Source: Liolophura sinensis
Taxonomy: Eukaryota > Mollusca > Polyplacophora > Chitonida > Chitonidae
Assembly (NCBI RefSeq): GCF_032854445.1
Contig: NC_088302.1
Span: 2,358,001 to 2,422,000 of the forward strand
Length of the DNA stretch: 64,000 bases
Direction: 5' to 3'
The notes beneath the pieces were generated by a model. That model searched no databases. It worked only from the letters and a program-made list of their open reading frames with translations, and had not been told where the DNA came from. The position numbers were made by a program, and so were the translations under genes. Numbering within the stretch: the first letter of the stretch is position 1; each line of letters starts with the position of its first letter. Shown piece by piece: positions 11,790 through 23,347 of this stretch.

Positions 11790-12507
11790 ATTAGTGTGGC
11801 TAGCTGTTGATATCCAAATGGTTAGCTACATTATTGGATTCCTAGTTCCTAGCTATTGATGTCCAAGTGCCCAGCTATTGGTGTCCTAGTGCCTAGCTAT
11901 TTGTGTCCAAGTTACTAGCTATTGGTATCTAAGTGGCCAACTCTTGAATTCCTAGTGCCTAGCTGTTAGCTCTTGGATTCCTAGTGTGTTTCTCGTGATG
12001 TCTTATTGACTAGCTATTGGTGTCCTAGTGTCTGGCTATTGGTAGATTATTGGCTAGCTGTTGGATTCCAAGTGGCTTTCTCTTGGTGTCTTAGTGGCTA
12101 ACCGTTTGTGTCCTAGTGCCTAGCTATTAATGTCCTAGTGACTAGCTATGGGTGTCCTAGTGACTAGCTATTGGTGTTCAGGTGGTTAGGTATTGGTGTC
12201 CTAATGGCTAGTTATTGGTGTCCTAGTGGCTATCTCTTGGTGTCTTACTGGTCTACATGTTGTTGTCTTGCTGGCTAGCTGCTGGTATTCTAGTGGCTAG
12301 CTGTTGGTATTCTGTTGGCTAGCTGTTGGTATTCTACTGGCTAGCTGTTGGTATTCTAGTGCCCAGCTGTTGGTATTATAGTGGCTGGCTGTTGGTATTC
12401 TAGTGGCTAGCTGTTGGTATTCTAGTGCCTAGCTGTTGGTATTCCAGTGGCTAGCTGTTGGTATTCTAGTGGCTGGCTGTTGGTATTCTAGTGGCAGGCT
12501 GTTGGTA
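11790..12507. repeat. 22-bp minisatellite, left arm (~32 copies)
   Basis: The unit is GGCTAGCTGTTGG plus TATTCTAGT (22 bp). The far left (11790-12260) is diverged (CTAGCTATTGGTGTCCTAGT-like) and the part next to the insertion is homogeneous. The arm stops in mid-unit at GTTGGTA, where the element begins. Confidence 0.94.
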
Positions 12508-14559
12508 TTGTAGCGATTTTGTTTTTATGTATATATCTTCTTAACGATACAGATATCCCAGTTCCAAATCACACCATTTACTACAGGGGAAAGCACAATA
12601 TTGGTAGCGTGAATCACCCAGTGTCGAACTCTGGAACAATATCTGTATACTGCTGGAGACGTTCGCTACTATGGATTCTTTTGAATGTCAGCTCGGTCAG
12701 TCCGTGTCATTCAGTAGTATGTTTGGGAAAACCACTAGTTAGCTCTGAACTTCGAATAACCAAGAAAAGTCCGATTTTTAAAGTTCAACAAACAGCAGCA
12801 ACAGTTTTATTAAAATAGAGTGACAGGAGTATGTTAATATATATATATATGTAAAAGTGCCAGTACTGTGTACAAGCACAACATCTGTACTTCGGATGGT
12901 TCAGATAACTGTGTTAGGGATATCTCAGGGAGGTATTAAACCTAGTGCTGCTGTGATAGTGGTATGTCCTACTGGTGTTATATAGACAATATGTCAGCCA
13001 TGTGTGGGGACATTATCCGTAAATAATACTTTCAGGTCTTCTCTGGGAGTAACAGTTCCAGAATTGGTCCAGTAATAACTTGGGAAAACGAGTTTCAAAT
13101 TCTGGGACTCGGTGTCTCACTGTGCCGAAACTGGGAATCCCAGTCCCACTATTGCTCAGGGGCACTTATGCACAAATTCTCCCAGTATAAATGTTTCAGC
13201 TCATACTTGGGAATTATAAAATTTTGGTCCAGAAAATCCCAGTTACAAACTATTGAGATATACTGTCTCAATCATGGTTGGGAATATCAGTCTCACAGCC
13301 TGGGAAAGTCAGTCCCACAGCCTAGGAACACTTGTGTCACAATTTGGAACTAGCAGTCCCACTGTCTCTAGGCATGCTCCATAGCTGAAATCCCACTTCA
13401 GTGCTGACAACTTATCTAGCTACCACTTCACACTGCTTGTATACATGTAAAATACCTGCCTTAGAAAGCTAACTAGGTGGAAATTTAGATGTTAACACGA
13501 CGGTGGTCCGAGATCATCTGGGACTAAAAGTGGGAATTTGCCCGGTATTTATAGTCTACGCTCATAAATATTCATGAGTACCAAGGATGGTACTCAGAGC
13601 ACTGATTGGCTAATACCAAAGTAACAACATCTGTGTATAGAAATACTATACATGTACATGCGTATCTAATGTCATGGCACATTTTTCTTTCTTTTTCTTA
13701 ATAATGGAAAGATGAACAATAACTTGTAGGTAGAAAGGAGATGAGCCTGTGGAGTGAAACTATTTACTTTCGCAAATACAAGTTAATGCCCCTTTTGAAA
13801 CTCTTCAATATGAGTTAACACTAAAGGATGTCGTAAAGTAGACAACCTCGTCTAGCGGCAGTTCACCGTGAACGACGATCGTGCGCGGCGAAACAACAAC
13901 AACAACCACAAAAATGATTTAGTGTCTTAAACTTGGTATAAAGGATGTTTTATGCCAAAATCATGCCACAGTCAGTGAGTACTAATGTTGTTTTTAACTG
14001 GAAAGATGCTGTACGTGGTTTGTTACAGCAAGAATATGTCCAAAAAGTAATGGAAACGCTACTCGAATTTGTCACTTCAAAATATTAACAATGGCGGATG
14101 TTTCGCCAAACTTAAGGTCGCTAAAAAAAATGTTGTTAGCAACCTAGCCAAACAATATCCGATCACCAAGCTTGGAGAGAAACTCCTTCAACATGTCAGT
14201 GTATTATACGTGAAATATGGTGTTCTAATTAAGTCATCAAGTGTTAAAATTCTTACGTTGGAAGGGACAGGGGTGCACGGAAACTGTGTCCTTCAAAAGT
14301 TATATTAAGGCGCCAAAAACAACTTGCTCTCATGAGTCAACAAAATATCCTGTCTCTATATGTTACAAAAAAAAACATATATATATTTCAAAATATTCCA
14401 CAAAAATTCTAATTTAATTTGAGGATATGTCTAACCCATAAAAATTTACATTCTACTGGTAAAACCTGTGTCTACGTTATGGACAAGGCAGAAAATTAAC
14501 CCCTAACCTCCCATGCAATTATATGAAATAATATACTGTCTCTAGCAAAATCGCCACAG
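12508..14559. mobile_element. TA-flanked DNA-transposon-like insertion, 2,052 bp, probably non-autonomous
   Basis: The left end is TTGTAGCGATTTTG (12508-12521) and the right end is CAAAATCGCCACAG (14546-14559). As inverted repeats they match at 12 of 14 positions. The dinucleotide TA flanks both ends (12506-12507 and 14560-14561). Deleting the element and one TA restores the 22-bp repeat without a base gained or lost. TA duplication plus short terminal inverted repeats is the signature of the Tc1/mariner-type group. No transposase frame is visible; the longest open frames are ~80-100 codons without recognisable catalytic motifs. The interior holds quasi-periodic CCCAGTCCCAC-like stretches at 13040-13380 and a hairpin (GAGTACC/GGTACTC) at 13576-13595. 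Confidence 0.82.
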
Positions 14560-14561
14560 TA

Positions 14562-15220
14562 TTCTAGTGGCTAGCTGTTGGTATTCTAGTGGCTAGCTGT
14601 TGGTATTCTAGTGGCTAGTTGTTGGGATTCTAGTGGCTGGTTGTTGGTATTATAGTGGCTAGCTGTTGGTATTCTAGTGGCTAGCTGTTGGTATTCTAGT
14701 GGCTGGCTGTTGGTATTCTAGTGGCTGGCTGTTGGTATTCTAGTGGCTGCTGCTGTTAGTATTTTAATGGCTGGCTGTTGGTATTCTTGTCCCTGGCTGT
14801 TGGTATTCTAGTGGCTGGCTGTTGGTATTGTAGTGGCTGGCTTTTGGTATTCTAGTGGCTGGCTGTTGGTATTCTAGTGGCTAGCTGTTGGTATTCTAGT
14901 GGCTGGCTGTTGGTATTCTAGTGGCTGGCTGTTGGTATTCTAGTGCCTAGCTGTTGGTATTTTAGTGGCTGGCTGTTGGTATTCTAGTGCCTAGCTGTTG
15001 GTATTCTAGTGGCTAGCTGTTGGTATTCGAGTGGCTAGCTGTTGGTATTCTAGTGGCTAGCTGTTGGTATTCTAGTGGTTAGCTGTTGGTATTCTAGTGG
15101 CTGGCTATTGATATTCCAGTGGCTAGCTGTTGGTATTCTAGTGGCTAGCTGTTGGTATTCTAGTGGCTACTTTTTGGTGACCTAGAGCCTAGCGGTATTT
15201 AGCAGCCTAGTGGCTATTAG
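14562..15220. repeat. 22-bp minisatellite, right arm (~30 copies)
   Basis: It has the same 22-bp unit as the left arm and starts in mid-unit (TTCTAGTGG) immediately after the TA that follows the insertion. Units differ mainly as GGCTAGCTG or GGCTGGCTG. It decays after 15160. Confidence 0.95.
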
Positions 15221-17310
15221 CATGTCACGCAAAAGCTTTAGCCTTGTTGGTACTGTCTGTATAGGAAATGCTCAGTCTTGAAATTAACCCAGAACTTGGA
15301 TGGCAGAATTACATGTGGTATTTCAGTGGTATTGAATTTAAGCATTGATATTTGTGCTGTAGGTGCTTGTCGGGAAAAAACATGTAATTAGACATGTTAG
15401 ATTGTACAGAAATCTAAAGTTATTTGCTGAAAACATACATAGAACTTTTTACCAAAAATTTAGTGTTAATATATTACTGAAGTAATGAATGGTATTTATT
15501 AACTATGTTTTTTTAATTTTTACAACCAGTATCTAATATAGATGTATTTATTTATTTACCTGTACTGTAGATTCTGTTATATGGTATTCCATTGGCTGTT
15601 GATTTACTATTGCTGATAGTGGTAGATCTCTGCGACAAGACTCATCATCTTGTGCATAGGCTTGTATCATGACTGTGTAAAACAAAGTGCTTCTTTATGT
15701 GTGTTTTTGTGAGTTGGTCATGTTATTATTGGCAAACACTCAGGAATATTGGATTACCACTGATTACATTTCAAACGTGAGCTTAGAAATGGACTTTATG
15801 TTAATGAAACAGTTTGTAAAAGAAAGGATGACTACATGTGCAGAGGTACCACTTTGGTCACTATTTATAATACAAAGCTTTTAAAAAAATAACTGTGATT
15901 AGTAAAATTTTCAAGCGCTTTATTCATGTGAAAAGTTAGTAGATTTATACATTCTACATCGTGTTCAAGTTCTATAAGTTGTTTCATGTGTTGGCGGAAG
16001 GTATGTTTGACAGGACCGTTGGCATTGTGTATTTAAAATGTATTTTGTACGAATGTTTTGGAGAATTTGACTCTATTAACCTCATTGATCGTACCAAAGT
16101 GTGTTGGTAATTTCACCGCCATGAACCTATATTTGGAACATGGCAGCAGCAAAGTTTTACCAACAGTTAACATCTTATTATGCAACTTAACAGCCTTGTA
16201 GCATTTATTTGGTTAATACACGGAGCATTGTGATGAAGACGAGTTTACATTAGCTCTGTTCAACTCATGGAGTGTTTATACAACAGGAGTCTGTGATGTC
16301 CAATATTATAGTACAATATTTGGCATTTTCGCCACACTGATGACGACTGCTGGAAAATTCAGCGTGAAACGAGATTTTTATATGGCAGGCTTTTTTTGGT
16401 AAGGTGTCAGTCCTTATTAGATTTCCATCCGAAGTTTGTAACTTTTTAAAATCCTTGTATGAATGTCAGTCCTAATGACATTTGATTTGTCTATAAATTG
16501 TAAAATCCGTTACACTGAGCCCTTGTTCTGATTAATTTATATATATATCTTTTTACTTACCTGTTATTTTCTTCATACATATACGTCTTTGAAAGGTTAA
16601 CTCAAGAGAATCTCAAAATCTTCATAAAAAGTATTTGTATTTGTATTTGTTCAATACAGGATATATATACATGTTTATGTTATTCACAAACAAATATTTT
16701 GACAGAAATCGTAAATTTTACAGTTGTTTTATGTTGAATCATGTTGAAGCTGGTACCATGTCCTCGTGTCTGTGATATATTGTTTGGAGGCGTACGAGTA
16801 GCACAATTATTGACAGTAACTGTTACTTTCATGGTTTTTATACCAGTACTGCTGTAATGTTTATGGCTTAATATTCACTTAGAAATATCTTCTTGTCTTA
16901 GTTTTATGCTCTTTACCCCAGGCAAAGCTTTTACTTTATGTTAATTATTAACAGAATGTCATCTCTCCGTTTCTCTGCAGTTTTAATTTATTTTTCATTT
17001 TTCTGTGGTGACAATAGCTCTCTCAAATACTTGGTGGTAATTTATGTATAATTCCTCTATCATACTTATTATTGTTCATGGCTTTTAAACCCAATAAAAC
17101 AACTTTGCAAATGAATTTGTTCTCTTCGCTGTATACACAACAAAATGGGGGCATTCAAGTCCAAGAACCGTCTGTCATTTTATAAAGCAGACTGTGTCGA
17201 CGGCTTGTGTCCTTTAGTTAGCGATGACGGCTTTGCGACTAGGAATCCTTTTCTGCTTAGTGAGTAACTCTGGCGTAAGCCGTGTTGTTTACCGCCCATC
17301 AGCGAGCAGA
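15221..17310. other. Unique AT-rich sequence downstream of the anoctamin gene
   Basis: No gene recognised. It contains the AATAAA at 17093-17098 proposed as a polyadenylation signal. Otherwise nothing is seen. Confidence 0.45.
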
Positions 17311-17315
17311 GTTTC

Positions 17316-17426
17316 GTGAGCAAACAGGTGACGTATTATTCGATGACGTTTTGTGAGCAAACAGGTGACGTATTATTCGATGACGTTTTGTGAGCAAACA
17401 GGTGACGTATTATTCGATGACGTTTT
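17316..17426. repeat. 37-bp tandem repeat, 3 copies, with TGACGT motifs
   Basis: Three near-identical units start at 17316, 17353 and 17390: GTGAGCAAACAGGTGACGTA then TTATTCGATGACGTTTT. Each holds two direct TGACGT half-sites of the CRE/bZIP type. Confidence 0.93.
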
Positions 17427-17599
17427 TTGGGCAACACTCGTTACAAGAGAACAGTAGCCATTTCAGCTTTGCCCCGACTCCCCGCTGAGCGGGGTTTTTT
17501 TTCGTGTTTAGCGCCGTATTTTGTGACTTTTCTCTTATATGACAGCAGTATGGTTTATGTGTGCAGGGAAAACGTATATACCCCTTCGACAGGTACCTG

Positions 17600-17725
17600 G
17601 CCAACCTCAGCTTAAGGCCGTCGTCAAAGTAGCGCATGCTGAATTCGAACTCGCGACCACATTGATCAAGGGTCTTATACATGAAGGCACAGCGATCCAG
17701 TGCTTTAACAGTCTAAGTCAGCAAT
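17600..17725 (-). mobile_element. tRNA-derived SINE head or tRNA pseudogene
   Basis: On the minus strand it contains a box-A-like TGACTTAGACTGTTAAAGC and a box-B-like GCGAGTTCGAATTC spaced as in a tRNA-derived promoter. The anticodon arm does not fold cleanly, so a functional tRNA is unlikely. Confidence 0.45.
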
Positions 17726-18083
17726 GAGAACAGTTCAACTTCCATTTTAGCTTCTGGGACAGTACAATTCTCGTTACCTTGAAGTTTGAAAAACAAGTAT
17801 TTGTGGAATCTGTCTCAGCGCTGAATCTCTTTTTGATCTGACAAACTCACAGTCTTGACAAATGAGGAATGAAACAGACTGCCATTTCAGCTTCTCAGCT
17901 TCCGGGCTTTCTCAGAGAACTACCAGATGGCTCCATGTTTGGGACACAGTTGCAATCACTCGCAGCTGTCAGCCAGCTACCACACAAGGATTCTTTATTC
18001 TGAAAGTATTCTTTTCGCAAATTACGAAGGTTTTAAGCTTCCTCTCACACCATGTATAGTTTGGCAGGCATATCTCCTACCAG

Positions 18084-18340
18084 CAGTGGTGGCGTAGTGC
18101 GTTAGAGCATCTACCTAGTACGTCTTACTTCCGGGGTTCACTGCCAATCTAGTCATAACCAAGACTTTCACATCAGTAATCCTTCTACTACTGGCCTGGC
18201 TTAGTGGTGAGCATAAGGGAATAGGTCATGTGTTACTGGGCCTAGATGTTGACATTAGACCCAGCGTGCTACAGAAAGGCACCGTCGTGATATGTCCAAA
18301 ATAATGTTGAAAGCGACCGTCTACACCACAAACAAAGAAA
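18084..18340 (+). mobile_element. SINE family B, tRNA head plus conserved tail
   Basis: The head has box-A-like GGCGTAGTGCGTTAGAGC and box-B-like GGGGTTCACTGCC. About 200 bp on, the tail reads CGTCGTGATATGTCC...TGTTGAAAGCGACCGT and ends ACCACAAACAAAG. The same tail, better conserved, is in the minus-strand copy at 19936-20267. Flanks ATATCTCC (left) and ATATGTCTCC (right) may be a decayed target duplication. Confidence 0.6.
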
Positions 18341-18345
18341 TATGT

Positions 18346-19700
18346 CTCCTTACGTAAATACATCTGCTATGGTTTTCGTCTAGTGAAGAAGCTGCATGAT
18401 CTATGATGGCTGTGTTATACCGTGTCCTCATCACAGTAGCAGACTGCAACATCAGACGGCAGACGAAAACCAGACTGACAGAGTGTCGATGCTGTGTCAT
18501 GTTGACCTTTTACTTTGGATGATAATGAGGGTTGTCCATTTCATGAAAGGAGGCATGGCATGGGGGCTTAACTATTTCTGTTAAATAACTATTCCTATAT
18601 CATCACGTGGCGTGATTTATTACTTTAAGACCAGCTGAATATTGAAAATTCATTCTTTGGCGCTTTGCCCGTATGCCGATTGGAGCCTATTATAGAGCTG
18701 TTGTCTTATCGCGTCTACAGTTGTTTGTGATAGCATTAAATCTTATCTTGCTGTGCATGTATGTGTTTATACTAATATATACTGTAGAAGTCAACATTGA
18801 TTTTAAGAAATTCAATACGGTGAAGAAATCAAGTAAAACACAGAACAAAAGTCTGCAGCATTCAGAGTAAAACTGAAGAAGCGAGGACAGTATGTCGTTG
18901 GCAATGTCCTATCCATTTCGAGTTATTGGTTGAGGTCCGTACGACTGTATATATGCTGTATATAGACCTACACACCCATCAGGCATCGGTAGGTCGGTGA
19001 GAATTTGAGATCATTTACTTTAGCCCGAAAGAAAAATAAACTTAAAAATAACTCACTGTACGACATAAGTTCCAAAATGGATATCTAGTATCATATAATA
19101 GTTACGCTATGTCCCAGACTATCTTTGTCAATATTGTACCGTTTCTTCAAACAGAAAGCCTTGAATTTGTACGGCTGTATATGTTTGTTTGTCGTGCTGA
19201 CAAAGTCGTTCGCTTCAGCGCCTTGGCTAATGCCTCGGCTTTCATTTGTGTGAGTTATTACATCACCAGATGCGGAGAGAGACCAATAGAAGTTTTCATC
19301 GGATTGGGAGAGGGGCTGCGTTTAAAGATGAAGCACTGAATCTGAAGGGTTTTCTCACACAGTGTCGGCACCAGCATGTTTAAAAGTATTATCATAATCG
19401 TCTACTCCTGAAGGCGAACTTTTTTATCCAGCTCACTGCAATGTCCAGTTGTCGCGTTGCCACTCTATCAGCCTAGATATGAATCAAAAACCACAAAAAA
19501 TAAAATGGCGTGGTTAAAGCCGCGAAAAGCAACGTTTTAAAGTAAAATGTGACGTTGTCGAAATAAGAATTTCACAGGGAGCCAGATGCACCAGTTTAAG
19601 GGTAAAATTTATCGTTTTCTTCGCTTTAAGAGTTTACAACAGAAAGCGCGACGGGGCGATGTCCACTTAATCATGCAATTGTAAGCATGTAAGTATAATA
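18346..19700. other. Unique non-coding sequence
   Basis: No recognisable gene, RNA or repeat. Confidence 0.4.
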
Positions 19701-19715
19701 TACTATTATGTACAT

Positions 19716-19852
19716 GTATGTGTTTGTGTGCGTGTGTGTGTATGTTTGTGCGTGTGCGCGTGTGTGTGTGCGTGTGCATGTGCGTGTATGTGTGCGCGTG
19801 CGTGTGTGCGTGTGCGCGTGCGTGTGTGCGTGTGCGCGTGTATGTGGGTGAA
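19716..19852. repeat. (GT)n/(GTGC)n microsatellite
   Basis: About 135 bp of alternating purine-pyrimidine sequence built from GTGTGTGC and GTGCGCGT blocks, with Z-DNA potential. The Cys/Val-rich and His/Thr-rich open frames here are artefacts. Confidence 0.95.
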
Positions 19853-19935
19853 TAGGCATACTAGGCATGCGCACACCGCCTTAAGTCTGTCAAAAACCAC
19901 CATTGCTGATCATTTGAATGTACGTATGTATGCTT

Positions 19936-20267
19936 AATTGGGTTATAACGTCGTGCTTAACAATTTTTCAGTCATATGACAACGAGCTGTCATTACGTGT
20001 GTGTACATATACTGTGTCTTCTTGTTGCAGGGAAAGTCCACGGCCCCAAAGTGCTGCCGCGATTGAAGTATCATACCGAAGATATCGGACATGACATCTC
20101 TCATCCAATCACATTATACTGATACCAGGCCAATCAGTCCTGTTTCCTTCCTCTCAGCGCCAAGAAAGGCAACAACAAGGACTATTTTTAAAGTGTTTGG
20201 TATGACCCCACCCGGGTCTGATCCGGAGTCCTCCGACTCTAACCATTAGGCCGCGGAAGCGGTCCAG
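19936..20267 (-). mobile_element. SINE family B, near full length
   Basis: On the minus strand it starts near 20267 with a tRNA-like head: box A around CGGCCTAATGGTTAGAGTC and box B around GGATCAGACCC, both near consensus. It ends near 19936 with the tail GTCATATGACTGAAAAATTG followed by GACGTTATAACCC. The ~330-bp length fits a tRNA-derived SINE with a conserved 3' domain. The tail matches the SINE at 18084-18340. Confidence 0.65.
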
Positions 20268-21177
20268 ATGATTTGTTCCCGTTCACTTTCAGTGACACCT
20301 GATCACCTATACGTACGCATAGCTGCTTCACCCCACAAGCGTGGTGCCCCAGTGCTGAGAAATGCATGTGTAGTTCGCGAATGATCTGACCTATTTACTA
20401 TAAATTCCCTGTACATTCACATAATCAATGCGTGAGATCTTGAAAATGGGGCGTACAATGTATGGCGTGATTATTTTTATCATGAGTATAAGTAGGTCTG
20501 TGTACCACAAGATCAATGGCCAGGAAACATAGCCTACATAAGGCTCTATGACTTGTGAATTGTACGCTGATGGTTAGAATATATCGCTGTAAGATGTTCC
20601 GTGTATGGTGTCACGGAGGCAAAGGACGGTTAAAATCTCGGCGTCCAAGCAGACGTTTGTATACAAGCCGTCATCCAATATGGACGTTCAGGGTCATTAA
20701 ACGTAAAACCAATTCCCAAAAGGTCCTCATTAATGGAAATCAACTAACAGCCTCTTTGTGGGAGTGCTCTCTTCATTTGACGAGGTTTCAGTTTGTTTTC
20801 GTAACAAAATATTCCAGGTTGTTACAGAGATGATGCATTTTTTAATGTTACTGACCTGGTCAAAACTGTCAATGTACAGTATGCGGGGGGAATATGATTT
20901 GCACTGGCGCTTTTCCAGCCCAAGGGACCGATTGTACGGAATGCAAATGGTCAGGGTGACTATAAGTGCAGTGGGAATCCACAGAGGCCAACAAAAAACG
21001 TGCTGCTTTATTCTTAATCGGTCATGTCTCGGCTGTTTGCCGCTTTATACCAAAGGCAGAATGATGCTAAAGTAAGCAAAATATCTTAACATTGTAAATG
21101 TTCAAAGTTAATGTATTAAAGGCCCTTCCACAGCAATCTGTTAGGGGAAATTTGGCTAAGAATTGAAATCTTTTGTG
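20268..21177. other. Unique non-coding sequence
   Basis: Two overlapping open frames of ~90-105 codons (20555-21075) have no recognisable domain and no supporting splice sites. Nothing else is seen. Confidence 0.35.
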
Positions 21178-21298
21178 ATTGTTTTACGCCGTATTCAAGA
21201 ATATTTCACTTATACGACGGCCGCCAGCATTATGGTGAGAGGAAACTGGGCAGTGCCCGGGGGAACCCCACGATCATCCGCAGGCTGCTGTCAGACCA
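21178..21298 (-). mobile_element. SINE family A, 5'-truncated copy
   Basis: On the + strand it reads GTTTTACGCCGTATTCAAGA, then the GGCCGCCAGCATTATGGTG block and CCGGGGGAACCCCACGATC, so it is the body and tail in minus orientation. The tRNA head is absent. Confidence 0.75.
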
Positions 21299-21910
21299 TA
21301 TTTTATTTGTGATTTTCTTTAAATTTAATACCCTCGTATATGTTTGCCGACCATATCCCCCCACCTATATAAATTATTCTCTTAAGCAAGCAGTCATTTA
21401 GTGAATTAATTAAGCAATCAATAAATGACCTAATCTTCAAATTATAATGTACACACATTTACTTGATACAGTGTAACATTAGTAACACCGTTACAAATGG
21501 ACCTTGTGGTGTTTGTGTGCCCTTTGTCTCGCCCGTGTTTATCGTCTTGTCTGATCGCTGGATTGGGAAATACCTGGTTCTTGAATATCACCTAACCCAG
21601 GGTAATACTACTGGGTCGTAGACCACAGGACCAGTTCGTGATATCTCAGGCTTATACATTCATTCCTCGTGAAATTTATAGCTGTTGTGTTATAGTATTA
21701 TTGTAATGAATTGCTTGTAAGGTTACCTTTAACTGTTATTCCAACATCAATTTACGATCGAAAATTGGGCTTCACCAGACTCAGCTGGTTCGGATATTAA
21801 GGTAGGCCTATATATGAAAACCATGAGACAAGTCTAGGTACAAGTGTGTACAGGCCTATTTAGAGGTCAGTGAACTAATCATGATATGGAAAATACAATC
21901 CAATATGAAA

Positions 21911-22062
21911 CAATATTTATTTATTTGACTGGTGTTTTACGCCGTTCTCAAGAATATTTAACTTAAACGCCGGAGGCCAGCATTATGGTGGGAGGAAAGC
22001 GGGCGCAGCCGGGGGAAACCCACGACCATCCGCCGGTTGCCGGCAGACCTTCCCACGTACCA
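21911..22062 (-). mobile_element. SINE family A, 5'-truncated copy
   Basis: It has the (T)ATTTATTTATTTGAC tail end, GTTTTACGCCGTTCTCAAGA, GGCCAGCATTATGGTGGGAG and CCTTCCCACGTACC blocks, in minus orientation. It extends ~30 bp further toward the head than the copy at 21178. Confidence 0.8.
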
Positions 22063-22329
22063 ATGCACCGATAGTTTACAGTGCCACTATAAGTGAAGTG
22101 AACTGTAGTAGCAACTTTGGGAAACACAACGCTGTTACAAACCCTTACATCATAAATACAAGTGTGAATTTAGCTTCAAGTGGCTTTTTTGTTATATGTG
22201 TGAATTCACTACATTATATTCCCACATTACATCCGTTAAAAAGTCTAGCTTATCAAAAGACAGGGTTTTATCGGGGAATTACCTTCATATCCCGGAAATA
22301 ATGCTAGCAGGTAATATAGGGATGGGTCC

Positions 22330-23003
22330 TGTCTGTCTGTCTGTCTTTGTTGTTCTGGGCGATACATTTAGATTTGGAATTTGAATTAGAGTATGTCATT
22401 TCCAGAGTTCTGGACGTTCAAGTTTGTCTGTCTGCCTTTGTTGTTCTGGGCGATACATTCAGATTTGGAATTTGAATTAGAGTATGTCATTTCCAGAGTT
22501 CTGGACGTTCAAGTTTGTCTGTCTGCCTTTGTTGTTCTGGGCGATACATTTAGATTTGGAATTTGAATTAGAGTATGTCATTTCCAGAGTTCTGGACGTT
22601 CAAGTTTGTCTGTCTGCCTTTGTTGTTCTGGGCGATACATTCAGATTTGAAATTTGAATTAGAGTATGTCATTTCCAGAGTTCTGGACGTTCAAGTTTGT
22701 CTGTCTGCCTTTGTTGTTCTGGGCGATACATTCAGATTTGAAATTTGAATTAGAGTATGTCATTTCCAGAGTTCTGGACGTTCAAGTTTGTCTGTCTGCC
22801 TTTGTTGTTCTGGGCGATACATTCAGATTTGAAATTTGAATTAGAGTATGTCATTTCCAGAGTTCTGGACGTTCAAGTTTGTCTGTCTGCCTTTGTTGTT
22901 CTGGGCGATACATTCAGATTTGGCATTTGAATTAGAGTATGTCATTTCCAGAGTTCTGGACGTTCAAGTTTGTCTGTCTGCCTTTTTTTTTGGGCGATAC
23001 ATA
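22330..23003. repeat. 91-bp tandem repeat, ~7.4 copies
   Basis: The unit is 91 bp and includes GAGTATGTCATTTCCAGAG, TTCTGGACGTTCAAG, TTTGTCTGTCTGCC and GGGCGATACATTCAGATTTG. Copies are nearly identical; the main variants are TTTAG/TTCAG and TTTGGAA/TTTGAAA. This suggests recent expansion. Confidence 0.96.
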
Positions 23004-23347
23004 ACTGTAATCACCACAATTGAATCAAACCACGTTAACTATTTCTAGGTAGGAGAATGCAAGGCGAAGGCAAGACTGGAAGATGTTACTTTGTGAATAC
23101 ACCAACAACAGATTTCATCTGATATTCCCAAAACATATTAATTTAAAGTTAATTCAACCGTAGCTTATTACCAAGGCCTAAGCTTTAAATAACTGTTGAT
23201 TTACTCGAGTGATTTACGTTGTGATCACGTCAAAGTAAAGTTTTCCTTCCGCTGTTGTGTGAACAACTGGCTCTGAGCTCTGTATGTAATTGTGAGATAA
23301 ACTCTCTGCATTTAGATAACTGTTTAGTTGATTGATGGATTGCCTAA

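Larger units (their letters stand above)
11093..17120 (+). other. Possible long 3' UTR of the anoctamin gene
   Basis: No coding exon is seen after the TAG. By eye, the first canonical AATAAA on the + strand is at 17093-17098, with a T/G-rich stretch just after it. If used, the 3' UTR would be about 6 kb and would contain the second 55-bp array, the split 22-bp array and the transposon-like insertion. An earlier variant signal is equally possible (ATTAAA near 12809, inside the insertion), so the end is uncertain. Confidence 0.25.

Noticed and set aside
17478-17503. Hairpin CCCCGCTGAGCGGGG followed by a T-run, like a bacterial terminator
   Set aside because: The context is eukaryotic and no transcript unit ends here; the hairpin is short and probably fortuitous.
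17600-17725. A functional tRNA gene
   Set aside because: Box A and box B are recognisable, but the acceptor and anticodon stems do not pair convincingly; a SINE head or pseudogene fits better.
19671-19937. His/Thr-rich and Cys/Val-rich open frames
   Set aside because: They are translations of a GT/GTGC microsatellite.
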